DNA of 32,884 nucleotides from Flavobacteriales bacterium (GTDB lineage Bacteria; Bacteroidota; Bacteroidia; Flavobacteriales_D; Sanyastnellaceae): contig JADFAK010000054.1 of assembly GCA_015665315.1 (NCBI GenBank), positions 1-32,884 on the forward strand, given 5' to 3'. The notes beneath the pieces are model-generated. The model worked only from the letters and a program-made list of their open reading frames with translations, ran no database searches and was not told the DNA's origin. Both the position numbers and the translations under genes were made by a program. Positions 24,398-32,884 of this stretch are shown piece after piece (position 1 is the first letter of the stretch; each line of letters opens with the position of its first letter).

Positions 24398-27181
24398 ATG
24401 GTGCTTCGACATATCTTGGCCGGCCTGTTAATCGGCTTGGTGAGTGTTGCTACTTTCACTGAAATGAATGGGCAATCGATCCTACTGGAAGACCCTATCA
24501 TCATTACTTCTTCTAATGGTCCGCGTGATATACTAATTGACAATCTGAACGCCGATGCTATTCTAGACTTTGCCGTGGTACAAAACTCTAGCGATGATGT
24601 AAAAGTTCACATCGGACAAGGAGGCCTGGCGTACAATACGCCATGGAGCTTTGGCGCGGCAGATTCACCTCAACGCATTGCTTCAGGTGATTTCAACGGA
24701 GATGGTTTTCCAGATATCGCGGTAACTTCTTCGACCGGGGACATTATCACTGTCAGACTCAACAACCAAAATGGTGCTTTTAATACGTCGGCAACCTATA
24801 GCGCGGGCAACACACCCATTGGCATTACAGCGGGATATTTCAACAACGACAGTTTCATCGACTTGGCATGTGCCATTGATCTTGGAGATGAAAAAGCGAT
24901 TTACTTGGGCAATGGAGACGGCACATTCCAATCGGCCTTGATTTCCTTTGGTGGCGACCGGCCGCAAGGAATTGTGACGGGCGACCTGGATGGCGACGGT
25001 TTTGCAGATCTCGTGGTAACCAATAAAAACGCTGCCGAAATAGGTGTATTCCTAGGGAACGGTGACGGTACTTTTGGCGCTATTTCAAGTTATCCGAGTG
25101 GTGGATCTGGTCCAGAGTTCCTGGAATTGGGTTACATGAATGGCGATACGATTTTAGATGTTGTTACCAGCAATGCCGGACCAGAGCTTTTGGGCGTTCT
25201 TATAGGACTTGGTGATGGGAGTTTTGCGGCTCCAACCACGTCCAGCGTTCCACAGGATCCTAAAGGATTGGCTATTTCAGACTTCAACCAAGATGGTTTC
25301 AACGACGTAGCAGTAGCTTGTGAAACAGCCGACAGTTTAAGTATTTCATTGGGCAATGGGGATGGAACCCTAAGTCCGGCTATCAATTTCCTTGCGGGCA
25401 ACGGAACCTACAATGTGAAAAATGTCGACATGAATGATGATGGTGTTGATGATATCGTTGTTGTCAACCGACTGAGTGGGGGTAGCATTTATATTTACCT
25501 GAATAATCCGTGTTTTGACATAGCCGTAGAAGGTACTAATACAACGACTGTAGACGGCATGGATGGAACAGCTACAGTAACTATTACAGGTGGTGCACCA
25601 CCCTTCGATATTCTATGGGACGATCCTCTAGCGCAAACAAGCGAAACAGCAACTGGATTGAGTCCGGGCATTTATTCGGTGACGGTTTCCGATGGTGGAA
25701 CCTGTGAGCTCACGGAATCGATTGAAATTACGAATCCCATATGCAATGTCGACGTGAGCATTCAAATTGACAACCTCCCAGCTGCCGGCGCGAGCGATGG
25801 AGAACTTTCAGTTCAAATAACAGGTGGTAACGACCCCTTCACTTTTGCGTGGGAAGCGCCATTATCGGCTACAAGCGAGTCGGTAAGCAGTTTGCCAGCA
25901 GGTGAATACTCAGTTATCGTATCCGACAGCATCGGATGTCCAACCCAAGCTAGTGTCTACTTAATGAATGCCGTGGCTTTTTGCGACACCTTGGAATTAT
26001 CCACTCGCATCGAAGAAATTTACTTCGCCGATTTGAATGAAGATGGGGTCGATGATTTCGTGGGGCTCAATCCATGGTCGGATGTCGTCGTCACTTATGA
26101 CGGACAAGGCGACGGTGAATTTGCCAATCAAGGTGTATATGGAGCTGGAGCCTATACTCAGAACGCAGTCATTGCCGATTTCAATGGAGATGACAACTTG
26201 GACATTATTGCCACAGCCCCAGACAGTCCCAATATTGGTATTGTGGTGTTGATAGGAAATGGCGACGGCACCTTCCAAGAGGGTGTAGAGATTTCGGTTG
26301 GATCACGACCTTATGATATTGAATACGATGATCTAGATGGCGATGGTGACCTCGATCTGGTTATAACGCGAGATCAAGGCGATGATGTGCGCGTGATGTC
26401 TAACAATGGACTGGGATCATTCTCTCCGGGCTCCTCATTCGACACGGGCATAGCTCCCAAACACATGACCAAGGGTGATTTTAATGAAGACGGTTTGATG
26501 GACTTTGTCGCTTCGAACAGTAGCCAATGGCACTTGTCTCTTCGACTAGGAAATGGGACGCTCATTCCAACATCAGGTGACCAAATCAGCTGCACTTTCC
26601 AACCCTACGACGTCATTTCTCTCGACGTGAACAACGATGGTCACTTGGACCTGGCAACTGTTCATGACGGCGATGATAAACTTTCCGTTTTTCTAGGCAA
26701 CGGAGACGGTACATTTCAAGATGGAATGCTTTTCGAAACACCGGAGCAGCCTTTGGCAATTTCTTTCGGTGACTACAATGGTGACGGTTTCGTGGACCTT
26801 TCAACTGCCAATCGAAATGGCTATTCTGTTTCGATCTTCCCCGGCTCAGGCACAGGAGAATTCAACATTCACCAAAGTTGGGGCTTTGAACTACCACTCG
26901 AAATAACGACTGCTGATATCGATGACGATGGCGACGATGATTTGGTCTTTGCCTTGAATAATATCAGTCCGCCCTACAAAGTAACCTTTCTGAAAAACTG
27001 CCTCATTCAAGCCTGCCCGGGCGACTTCAACAACGACGGGGAAGTCAATTCCGAGGACCTACTCTTCTTCCTCTCGCAATTCGGCTGCATGGTTGATTGT
27101 ATTGCCGACATGGACAATGACGGGGTTACCAATTCTTCGGATTTGCTTTTGTTCTTGGCTGCTTTTGGGGGGGATTGTTAG
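24398..27181 (+). CDS. Large secreted FG-GAP/VCBS and SprB-repeat protein with dockerin-like C-terminus
   Basis: I choose the ATG at 24398, which starts a signal peptide (MVLRHILAGLLIGLVSVATF to NGQS) just after the promoter-like element; the frame is open back to 24206 without further support. The 927-residue protein has a first set of FG-GAP/VCBS repeats (about 40-370) with calcium loops such as DFNGDGFPDIAV, DLDGDGFADLVV and the recurrent LGNGDGTF. Two SprB-type repeats follow (about 375-520, e.g. GGAPPFDILWDDPLAQTSE and LPAGEYSVIVSD), then a second FG-GAP set (about 530-860). The last 56 residues (ACPGDFNNDGEVNSEDLLFF and a second ADMDNDGVTNSSDLLLFL unit) match the end of the EYFW-repeat protein. 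There is no T9SS type A domain. It is a predicted surface-exposed, calcium-stabilised adhesin- or scaffold-like protein; the ligand is unknown. Confidence 0.88.
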   Translation: MVLRHILAGLLIGLVSVATFTEMNGQSILLEDPIIITSSNGPRDILIDNLNADAILDFAVVQNSSDDVKVHIGQGGLAYNTPWSFGAADSPQRIASGDFNGDGFPDIAVTSSTGDIITVRLNNQNGAFNTSATYSAGNTPIGITAGYFNNDSFIDLACAIDLGDEKAIYLGNGDGTFQSALISFGGDRPQGIVTGDLDGDGFADLVVTNKNAAEIGVFLGNGDGTFGAISSYPSGGSGPEFLELGYMNGDTILDVVTSNAGPELLGVLIGLGDGSFAAPTTSSVPQDPKGLAISDFNQDGFNDVAVACETADSLSISLGNGDGTLSPAINFLAGNGTYNVKNVDMNDDGVDDIVVVNRLSGGSIYIYLNNPCFDIAVEGTNTTTVDGMDGTATVTITGGAPPFDILWDDPLAQTSETATGLSPGIYSVTVSDGGTCELTESIEITNPICNVDVSIQIDNLPAAGASDGELSVQITGGNDPFTFAWEAPLSATSESVSSLPAGEYSVIVSDSIGCPTQASVYLMNAVAFCDTLELSTRIEEIYFADLNEDGVDDFVGLNPWSDVVVTYDGQGDGEFANQGVYGAGAYTQNAVIADFNGDDNLDIIATAPDSPNIGIVVLIGNGDGTFQEGVEISVGSRPYDIEYDDLDGDGDLDLVITRDQGDDVRVMSNNGLGSFSPGSSFDTGIAPKHMTKGDFNEDGLMDFVASNSSQWHLSLRLGNGTLIPTSGDQISCTFQPYDVISLDVNNDGHLDLATVHDGDDKLSVFLGNGDGTFQDGMLFETPEQPLAISFGDYNGDGFVDLSTANRNGYSVSIFPGSGTGEFNIHQSWGFELPLEITTADIDDDGDDDLVFALNNISPPYKVTFLKNCLIQACPGDFNNDGEVNSEDLLFFLSQFGCMVDCIADMDNDGVTNSSDLLLFLAAFGGDC

Positions 27182-27336
27182 GGGGGAGAGGCTTTCTTCC
27201 TATTCTCTTATCATCCTCAACGGTTCGCATCATGTAAAAAGAAATTGCTCTAACACGAATAAAATGCATGATTGTGATGGGAGGTAGGGCTTGTCAAGGT
27301 ATGTCAGCAATTCTATGATAGCCTCCCTAAGCTGTC

Positions 27337-29418
27337 TCATTCCACGACACAGCGCTCAAAACACTTCCCTCTCTCTCCAATCACTTCTACAACATACACT
27401 CCAGCGGGAAATATGAGTTGAACGACGGCATGGGATGTTGCCATCTTTGCCTCTTCAAAAACCAAGGTTCCGATTGAGGTGTAAATTCGGATGCTTTGGA
27501 TTGTTTGCTCTTGAGAAAGCACATTCAATATCCCATTTCCCGGATTGGGATAAATGTAAAAATCCGATATTTCGGCTTCATCCACTCCAACAAGGCTAAA
27601 CTGAAAACATTCAGAAACTTCAGTGCAATTTTCATTCGAAAGTTCAACGGCGTAATTCCCGGTTTCTAGAGGCATGAAATTTTGGTCGGTTTCACCAGCT
27701 ATGGCACTGAAACCATCATCGCAATCCAACCATTGATAGCTGACGCCTGTGGTTTGAGCTTGCAATTCTTGATTGGCCAACTCGATGATCTCCAAATCGA
27801 AGAGTTGCTCAATCGTAAGATTCAAGTTCACAATACTATCACAACCGTTTTCACTCCCACCTGCTATGACAAATTCAGGTTCATTAGTGCTCGAAGAATA
27901 GGTGTTCCCGTCCAACCACGTATAAGGAGTACAGGCATGCACCTCCTCCGTAGAATAATTGGGCACACAGCTATAAAAACGACCTAGGAATCCGCTTTGA
28001 ATACCTTCGCCCGTTAAACTAACGTCAGGATTGTCATCAATATCAAATGCAGAGGCAAATTTACCCGCGGCATATACCGCCGACTGGGCATCGATCGCCA
28101 AGGCATAATCTTGGTCGGTATTATCGCCGCCAAAAGTTAGCACATCGACGAATGTACCTGCATCCGTCAAATTCAACAAATAAACATCGCTCGTTGAAGC
28201 TACAGAACTCACCGTATAGGTTTGAGGCCCAGGATTAAAGTCGGCCGAATCAAAGAAAAAGCCCCCGATATAAACTCCTGCAGTCTGACTCAAAACCAAG
28301 GCATTCCCTTCGTTTCTCGTAGCCGACTCCAGTTGGTAGACCCAGATATATTCCCCGTTCGCATCCAACTTCTGGATGAAGGTTCTTTTCCCGTTCCCCG
28401 GCACTCCGGTATACAACACTGCTTCATATTCTGGGTCTGGGTCAAAATCGACCGTGTTTTCAAAATATCCCGTCGCATAGATGTTATCGAACGTATCTAT
28501 TTCGATATCATTCACCTTTTCGTCATTGGATCCACCAAAAGTTTTAACCCAGAGGTATTCTCCCAAATTGTCCCTCTTGGTAATGAAGTAGTCATTGAAA
28601 CCGGTCGATTGGAATTGAGCTAGATTATTGCCGCTGGACGGATCAAAATGACATGTGGCCGAAAATGTACCCCCAATGAAAATGTTATTCTGCGAGTCAA
28701 GGGTGATTGATGTCGGCACATCATTGGAATTTATTCCCCCAAATTGATCGTCCCATTCAACTAGTAAATCAGAGCCGATTTTCACCATGAACACATCCTT
28801 CATCCCGTAAGGAAAGAAAGAAGCAGCCGAACTCTGTCCCGGCCCACTAAATTGAGAACTTCCCTCGTAGCTACCTGTTGCATAGATGTTATTTTCTTCG
28901 TCCGTAACAAGCGCAGTTCCATGATCAGATTCGTCGCCACCACCCCCTATGACACTGAGGTAATTTCCATCCGTATCCAAGGAAAGGATAAACGCATCTA
29001 TTCCCCCTTGATCCCCGGGGCTAGCGTTTCCTCCGGCAGTCGAAAAATTCACTGGCGGATCGTAGGAACCCGTCACATGGATACGGCCTAGCTGATCAAT
29101 AGCCAGCCCGTCGGCACTATCGTTTCCCGTTCCGCCAAATGCCCTGGCCCAGATCAATTCTCCGCTGGCACTATACTTGGCCACGAATAAGTCTTGCGTA
29201 TTGTTGGCTTCAAGGAGAAACTCTTCTGCCGACGGGTCGAAATCTACTAGGTCAACGAATAATCCAACTACAACAACATTATCATCAGGATCTGTAGCCA
29301 TGTCGTTGCATTGCACAATACTCGACGAACTCAACCCTATGGCCCATTCGGCCGTTAACGATTGTGCCGAAGTATGATGGACAAACCCGAACAAAAGAAG
29401 GAAGTAGAAATTTTTCAT
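27337..29418 (-). CDS. Secreted SBBP/beta-propeller-repeat protein with T9SS sorting domain
   Basis: 693 residues with a signal peptide ending at TSAQ (about 19). The region about 25-480 contains repeated units of the SBBP type with the pattern 'D...N.yvtG.f...vdFdp' (DNVVVVGLFVDLVDFDPS, NNIFIGGTFSATCHFDPS, DNIYATGYFENTVDFDPD), alternating with 'W.k.fGG...D' (WARAFGGTGNDSADGLAID). This predicts a seven- to eight-bladed propeller. A short Cys-containing module follows (ACTPYTWLDGNTYSSS ... GCDSIVNLNLTI), then an Ig-like segment with YQWLDCDDGF. A T9SS type A sorting domain starts near FYIYPNPGNG and ends in CVVE. Function is unknown; the architecture is common in secreted Bacteroidota proteins. 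It is convergent with the FG-GAP gene across a 155-bp gap that holds only a weak GGGAGG/CCTCCC pairing. Confidence 0.85.
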   Translation of the reverse strand: MKNFYFLLLFGFVHHTSAQSLTAEWAIGLSSSSIVQCNDMATDPDDNVVVVGLFVDLVDFDPSAEEFLLEANNTQDLFVAKYSASGELIWARAFGGTGNDSADGLAIDQLGRIHVTGSYDPPVNFSTAGGNASPGDQGGIDAFILSLDTDGNYLSVIGGGGDESDHGTALVTDEENNIYATGSYEGSSQFSGPGQSSAASFFPYGMKDVFMVKIGSDLLVEWDDQFGGINSNDVPTSITLDSQNNIFIGGTFSATCHFDPSSGNNLAQFQSTGFNDYFITKRDNLGEYLWVKTFGGSNDEKVNDIEIDTFDNIYATGYFENTVDFDPDPEYEAVLYTGVPGNGKRTFIQKLDANGEYIWVYQLESATRNEGNALVLSQTAGVYIGGFFFDSADFNPGPQTYTVSSVASTSDVYLLNLTDAGTFVDVLTFGGDNTDQDYALAIDAQSAVYAAGKFASAFDIDDNPDVSLTGEGIQSGFLGRFYSCVPNYSTEEVHACTPYTWLDGNTYSSSTNEPEFVIAGGSENGCDSIVNLNLTIEQLFDLEIIELANQELQAQTTGVSYQWLDCDDGFSAIAGETDQNFMPLETGNYAVELSNENCTEVSECFQFSLVGVDEAEISDFYIYPNPGNGILNVLSQEQTIQSIRIYTSIGTLVFEEAKMATSHAVVQLIFPAGVYVVEVIGERGKCFERCVVE

Positions 29419-29497
29419 AAGGATAAAAATAGCGACATTTTCTCAACTTCAGTTTGATCAACTCCATGCATGAAAAGATGCCAAAAGCAAGTTCAAA

Positions 29498-30070
29498 TTA
29501 CGCGATGCGCTTTCCTATTAGAAGAACCGAATCCCCAGGCTCAAACTCTTCGTAGTTTTCAACCAATAAAACTTCGAATTGTCTCCCAAAAAATGCCCTA
29601 ATCTCCTCTTCCTCATGGTAGTTCACAAACAGACCATTGAAGACTTCCGAGCCCTCTCCCTTCCAAAAAGAATGGCAAATTACTCCGCCAGAAGAGAGGA
29701 TTTCATGTTGTCGTTGAATGGATCTTTGAAGCTCGACATCCGTCAAATGATGAAGCACCTTGTTGGAATAAATTCCGTCGAATCGCTTGTCTGTTACTAT
29801 CGTAGTGGCATCAAGTTCTAGAAACTCATGGTTGGGATTTTTCGACCGCAATAGCCTTAGAAACTCTGAAGAATTGTCGGAGCCGGTGACTTGGTAGGAC
29901 TTGTCGAGAATTGCCCAATCGGAGCCTGGACCGGAGCCTAGCTCGAGCACTGTAGTATCTTTTGGCAAAAATTTCGCCAGCTTTTCGATTAACTCCTTGC
30001 CGTCAAAGCCTTTCGCCGCTTGGATGTACTCTTGGACAGACTCCTTGGTTTTGTAGTATTCTCCTTCCAT
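29498..30070 (-). CDS. Class I SAM-dependent methyltransferase
   Basis: 190 residues, cytoplasmic, without signal peptide. The SAM-binding motif I is VLELGSGPGSDW (41-52). The acidic end of strand 2 is GSDNS (about 63-67) and motif II/III is present as ELDATT and FDGIYSNKVLHHLTD, the last being typical of methyltransferase_11/25-type small-molecule enzymes. The family does not reveal the substrate. The gene ends 79 bp before the SBBP protein gene start and begins 93 bp after the VOC gene stop, all on the same strand. The gaps are too wide to insist on an operon. Confidence 0.88.
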   Translation of the reverse strand: MEGEYYKTKESVQEYIQAAKGFDGKELIEKLAKFLPKDTTVLELGSGPGSDWAILDKSYQVTGSDNSSEFLRLLRSKNPNHEFLELDATTIVTDKRFDGIYSNKVLHHLTDVELQRSIQRQHEILSSGGVICHSFWKGEGSEVFNGLFVNYHEEEEIRAFFGRQFEVLLVENYEEFEPGDSVLLIGKRIA

Positions 30071-30163
30071 GATCGATTGATGGCCTGTGTCTTTACCGCG
30101 CTAGGTCGGTCGTTCATATGTACTGCTAAATTTAATCATTTGCACGCATGTGCCCTACAGAAA

Positions 30164-30580
30164 TTACGGCCTTATCACACCTTTATTCTCGTTATTGGGC
30201 TCAATTAAATCCCACAAGTTCCCGTACAAATCCTCAAATACCGCTACCCTGCCGTAGTTAAAATCCGTTGGAGGCCGCACAAAATTTATCTCCCTAGCGA
30301 TCATTTTTTCGTAGTCACGTTCAAAATCATCGGTAAACAAGAAAAAAGCTACTCGTCCGCCCGCTTGGTTCCCCACACTTTTCAATTGTTCCTCGTTTGC
30401 CGCCTTGGCCAGGAGCAGACAACACTCTTTGGCACCAGGAGGAGCGACCATTACCCATCTCTTTTTCTCGTCGATTTTGGTGTCCTCGAGCAAGGTAAAA
30501 TCCAATTTTTGGGTGTAAAATTCAATGGCTTCGTCGTAATCACGAACGACCAGAGCTATGTGGGCGATGTGTTGTTTCAT
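30164..30580 (-). CDS. VOC-family (glyoxalase/bleomycin-resistance-fold) protein
   Basis: 138 residues. It shows the two beta-alpha-beta-beta-beta halves of the VOC fold: HIAHIALVVRDYDEAIEFYT (4-23) opens the first half, and GRVAFFLFTDDFERDY followed by VAVFEDLYGNLWDLIEP the second. Candidate metal ligands are His7 in the first half and the Glu of LIEP near the end, as in many members with a 2-His/1-Glu-type site, although the middle ligands cannot be placed confidently by eye. The closest general type is the 'VOC family protein / glyoxalase' group with unknown small-molecule substrate. It starts 62 bp downstream of the cytochrome c peroxidase gene on the same strand. Confidence 0.87.
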   Translation of the reverse strand: MKQHIAHIALVVRDYDEAIEFYTQKLDFTLLEDTKIDEKKRWVMVAPPGAKECCLLLAKAANEEQLKSVGNQAGGRVAFFLFTDDFERDYEKMIAREINFVRPPTDFNYGRVAVFEDLYGNLWDLIEPNNENKGVIRP

Positions 30581-30642
30581 GTAGAAGTTGTGACCTGAAC
30601 AGAATCACAAAGGAAGCAAAATGCATCTTACTACTTCCGAAT

Positions 30643-31722
30643 CTATTCAAAAGGGTTCCCAAACTCTGGATTCGTTAGGAAGATTGAATCTGTCATGGTG
30701 TGGAGGAAGGCAATTATTTTATCCTTTTCATCTGGCGTGAGTCGCACTCCGCCTTGATGGGCGAATTCCATTTTTGAATCGACATTGTAACCTTGGTTTA
30801 CACCTTCACTATAAAAATCAAGGACTTCGCGTAAAGTATTGAACCTTCCATCGTGCATGTAAGGAGCGGTCACGGCAACGTTTCTGAGCGATGGGATTTT
30901 AAACTTTCCCATTTCACTAAGCCGACCAGTCACACCGGCCAATCCTAGGTCCAAATAATCTTCTGGTCCTCGCGCTGCATCCAGCCCATTGTTGCTGAAT
31001 TTGGCCGTTGTTCCTAGGGCGTCGGCATCTGTGGAATGGCAGTGCAGACAATCACCTTTGGTTTGGTCGTTGATCAGGACAAAGCCTTCAAATTCTTCTG
31101 GCGTGAGGTAGGTTTCACCGCGTTGCATTTGGTCGTATTTGGAATTATTGGAGATTAGCGTTCTCTCAAATTGGGCGATGGCCTTTCCGATCAATACGCT
31201 ATCAATCTTCACATGACCAAAAGCCGCCTCAAACATGGGACTATAAAGCTCACTGCTCGCTATACGTTCGGTCGCTGTTGCCCAATCGAGGTTCATTTCA
31301 TCGTGAGCACGTACTGGATGAAAAACTTGCTCTTCCAAACTGGCTGCCGCACCATCCCAAAATAGAGCAGGATACCAGGCGAGGTTGAACAAAGGCATCG
31401 TATTCCGCTCCATGGCCTCTCCATTGATTCCCATGCTAAATCTTTTTGGAGAATCTGAAAATGCAACTTCTTGCCGGTGGCAGCTTGAGCACGAAAAAGA
31501 ATAATCGGCACTGAGGATTGTGTCGTAAAACAGGAACCTACCCAATTCGGCGCCTTCTATCGTGGGCGGATTGTGCGTTGTGGGCATAGGAGGAAAGTGC
31601 AATAATTTGGGAAGCTGATATGGAGTTGCATCTCCAGTAACCTCGAATCTCAAAGTCAGCACGGCTACTACTGCCCCTAGCACGATCAATATGCTCGTTC
31701 TGAAGATCTCCATATTCGTCAA
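30643..31722 (-). CDS. Di-haem cytochrome c peroxidase (MauG/CcpA family)
   Basis: 359 residues. An N-terminal hydrophobic segment (about 8-24) exports it to or anchors it at the periplasm. Two haem-binding motifs are present: C78-SS-C81-H82 and C225-LH-C228-H229. The conserved closing region FKIPSLRNVAVTAPYMHDGR (274-293) includes the Met289-His290 pair; Met289 is the expected axial ligand of the high-potential haem. The enzyme would reduce H2O2 to water with electrons from small cytochromes. The ATG at 31722 overlaps the stop codon of the preceding T9SS protein gene by 4 nt (an alternative ATG at 31713 does not), so the two are likely translated together. The fairly short N-terminal part lacks the third haem of some family members. 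Confidence 0.93.
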   Translation of the reverse strand: MTNMEIFRTSILIVLGAVVAVLTLRFEVTGDATPYQLPKLLHFPPMPTTHNPPTIEGAELGRFLFYDTILSADYSFSCSSCHRQEVAFSDSPKRFSMGINGEAMERNTMPLFNLAWYPALFWDGAAASLEEQVFHPVRAHDEMNLDWATATERIASSELYSPMFEAAFGHVKIDSVLIGKAIAQFERTLISNNSKYDQMQRGETYLTPEEFEGFVLINDQTKGDCLHCHSTDADALGTTAKFSNNGLDAARGPEDYLDLGLAGVTGRLSEMGKFKIPSLRNVAVTAPYMHDGRFNTLREVLDFYSEGVNQGYNVDSKMEFAHQGGVRLTPDEKDKIIAFLHTMTDSIFLTNPEFGNPFE

Positions 31723-32636
31723 CGATCAAGGACTATTTTGAAGGTCTCCGATTGGATATTGGTCTTGATTTGAAGAATATAAATTCCATTGGGGTGGTCG
31801 GCAATATCGATGTAAAACTTGGTGGGACTCACCCCCCATTCTTGAACGACTTTCCCTTCAACATTGATGAGTTCAATTTTCTCAATTACATGAAACTCCT
31901 CAATTTTTCGGGTGTTTATTTCTACCCTGCCAGTGGTTGGATTGGGGCCGACTTTCATGTATTCATCTTGTTTCTCTTCGTTGACAGTGTGTTGAATCGT
32001 GAGGTGGGCAAGCATGTTATCAATCATCCATCCTTCTTTGTGGTTATCGATGGAATCCGACATCATCGTAAAACGAAATTTTAGTGTATCCTCATAGGAC
32101 AACCACGAAGTCTCAAAGCACAACCAAATATCTTTCCAAGTGGTATCTGTCCCGGTAAAAGCGTTGGCTCCATTCAATATCGTGTCTTGATTTGCCTCGT
32201 CAAAACCGTAGAAATTATATACGTATGGGTTATCAAATGCATTTTGCCATGTATCATCTACGTTCGACCAAAACTCAATGATACCGCCATCATTTCTAAG
32301 ATCCATATCGAGTTTCTGTGTCCATTGCAGGGCCAAAATTCCCCAATCAAACCACTCAGGATCAATGTTAAAACAGAAACTAGACACATTATTATCCGGA
32401 TAACCACTGACTGTATCCGTGACCAACGCATTGGGCAACGTTGACGCACTATTAAATATATTCTTCTGTGGTGGTCCGATTTGCCAGACATTGGCCGCAG
32501 ATGTGTCGATTTCAATAATTAAAGACGACCAAGTGGTATCGGCACCATCGAAATATTGGGTGTAGGTCTGACTAATACATAGAAATGGGGCAAGTATTAC
32601 GAAAAGGCCAACTAGTATATTTAGCTTCATGATCAA
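31719..32636 (-). CDS. Secreted jelly-roll-like protein with T9SS sorting domain
   Basis: 305 residues with a signal peptide ending near CISQ (about 23; MIMK or MK start). The mature N-terminal domain (about 24-215) contains YTQYFDGADTTW, NVWQIGPPQKNIFNSASTLP, an all-beta pattern with NDGGIIEFWSN and the closing GWMIDNMLAHL. I read this as a MAM/jelly-roll-like fold of the type found in Bacteroidota proteases and adhesins. The C-terminus from KVGPNPTTGRVEINTR is a T9SS type A sorting domain, ending in FKIVLDR. No catalytic motif was seen. It overlaps the cytochrome c peroxidase gene by 4 nt, which is an unusual pairing. Confidence 0.83.
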   Translation of the reverse strand: MIMKLNILVGLFVILAPFLCISQTYTQYFDGADTTWSSLIIEIDTSAANVWQIGPPQKNIFNSASTLPNALVTDTVSGYPDNNVSSFCFNIDPEWFDWGILALQWTQKLDMDLRNDGGIIEFWSNVDDTWQNAFDNPYVYNFYGFDEANQDTILNGANAFTGTDTTWKDIWLCFETSWLSYEDTLKFRFTMMSDSIDNHKEGWMIDNMLAHLTIQHTVNEEKQDEYMKVGPNPTTGRVEINTRKIEEFHVIEKIELINVEGKVVQEWGVSPTKFYIDIADHPNGIYILQIKTNIQSETFKIVLDR

Positions 32637-32760
32637 TAGTTATTGACACCCAAAACAGGGAGTGGTATAGGTTAATGTAGGCAGGTTAAACATATAACAA
32701 TTGAACCTCAAAGAACCCTACCTCATCTGCCATAATCATCAAAAAAATCACAGCAATAGC

Positions 32761-32884
32761 CTAGAAAGATTTTGCATTTTCGGCCAACCGCTTCAACAGG
32801 GTTTTCCTAACAAGTTCAAACTCTTTTTTCCTCATCCATTTTTTTTCAATAAGATAAGATTCGTGTTCAGTTTGAATTTCAACT
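32761..32884 (-). CDS. C-terminal end of an unidentified charged protein (runs off the window)
   Basis: An open minus-strand frame enters from the right edge and ends at a TAG at 32761-32763. It covers 40 residues that include ESYLIEKKWMRKKEFELV and LLKRLAENAKSF. The content is highly charged and looks helical, as in a real cytoplasmic protein, but I do not recognise a family, and a frame this short could arise by chance in A/T-rich sequence. Confidence 0.4.
   Translation of the reverse strand, partial: VEIQTEHESYLIEKKWMRKKEFELVRKTLLKRLAENAKSF

Noticed and set aside
27279-27327. GGGAGG/CCTCCC pairing between the convergent FG-GAP and SBBP genes
   Set aside because: It is a 6-bp stem with a long loop and no T run on either strand, too weak to call a terminator.

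Overview
The window looks like a chromosomal segment of a Bacteroidota bacterium, most likely a free-living or marine Flavobacteriales-type organism. Support: five predicted secreted proteins end in type IX secretion (T9SS type A) sorting domains with the PNP-type 'YPNP/GPNP' start; there is a two-component regulator with propeller and Y_Y_Y sensor; a HYC_CC_PP family protein precedes a long Bacteroidota-type CusA; TAnnTTTG promoter elements occur; start codons lack Shine-Dalgarno sequences. No rRNA, tRNA, CRISPR array, integrase or phage gene was seen.

Layout. 1-1110: two copies of a roughly 300-bp non-autonomous element whose interior is the fused N- and C-terminal remnant of an IS200/RAYT-like Y1 transposase, then a short gene-free stretch. 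1111-10438 (minus strand): a secreted vanadium-haloperoxidase/PAP2-like protein with its own promoter, then a tightly packed set reading histidine kinase -> response regulator -> cupredoxin/multicopper-oxidase-like protein -> T9SS multicopper-oxidase-like protein. 10620-12777 (plus): a beta-helix protein and a protein of four EYFW repeats with a dockerin-like tail, divergent from the kinase across a 181-bp gap holding a palindrome. 12956-15616 (plus): a membrane-anchored serine beta-lactamase-family hydrolase and a T9SS sialidase-fold protein. 15952-23590 (plus): a heavy-metal efflux operon (HYC_CC_PP protein, CusA, TolC, CusB, metal-binding lipoprotein), closed by a strong terminator and flanked on both sides by direct copies of a 129-bp hairpin-rich repeat. 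23822-24163 (minus): YjdM/PhnA. 24398-27181 (plus): a large FG-GAP/SprB-repeat surface protein with the same dockerin-like tail. 27337-32636 (minus): a T9SS SBBP-repeat protein, a methyltransferase, a VOC protein, a di-haem cytochrome c peroxidase and a T9SS jelly-roll-like protein, the last two overlapping by 4 nt. A further minus-strand frame runs off the right edge.

How the genes may work together. The window is dominated by cell-surface and periplasmic functions: copper/silver-type efflux, copper oxidases, a peroxidase, a haloperoxidase-like enzyme and secreted repeat proteins. The most unusual point is the multicopper-oxidase pair at 4567-6572. Neither protein alone has a full set of trinuclear-copper ligands, but together they carry exactly four HxH motifs, one with the type-1 copper cysteine. 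This suggests a laccase-type active site split between two subunits, encoded with a dedicated two-component system. That is an inference from motifs, not a demonstrated complex.
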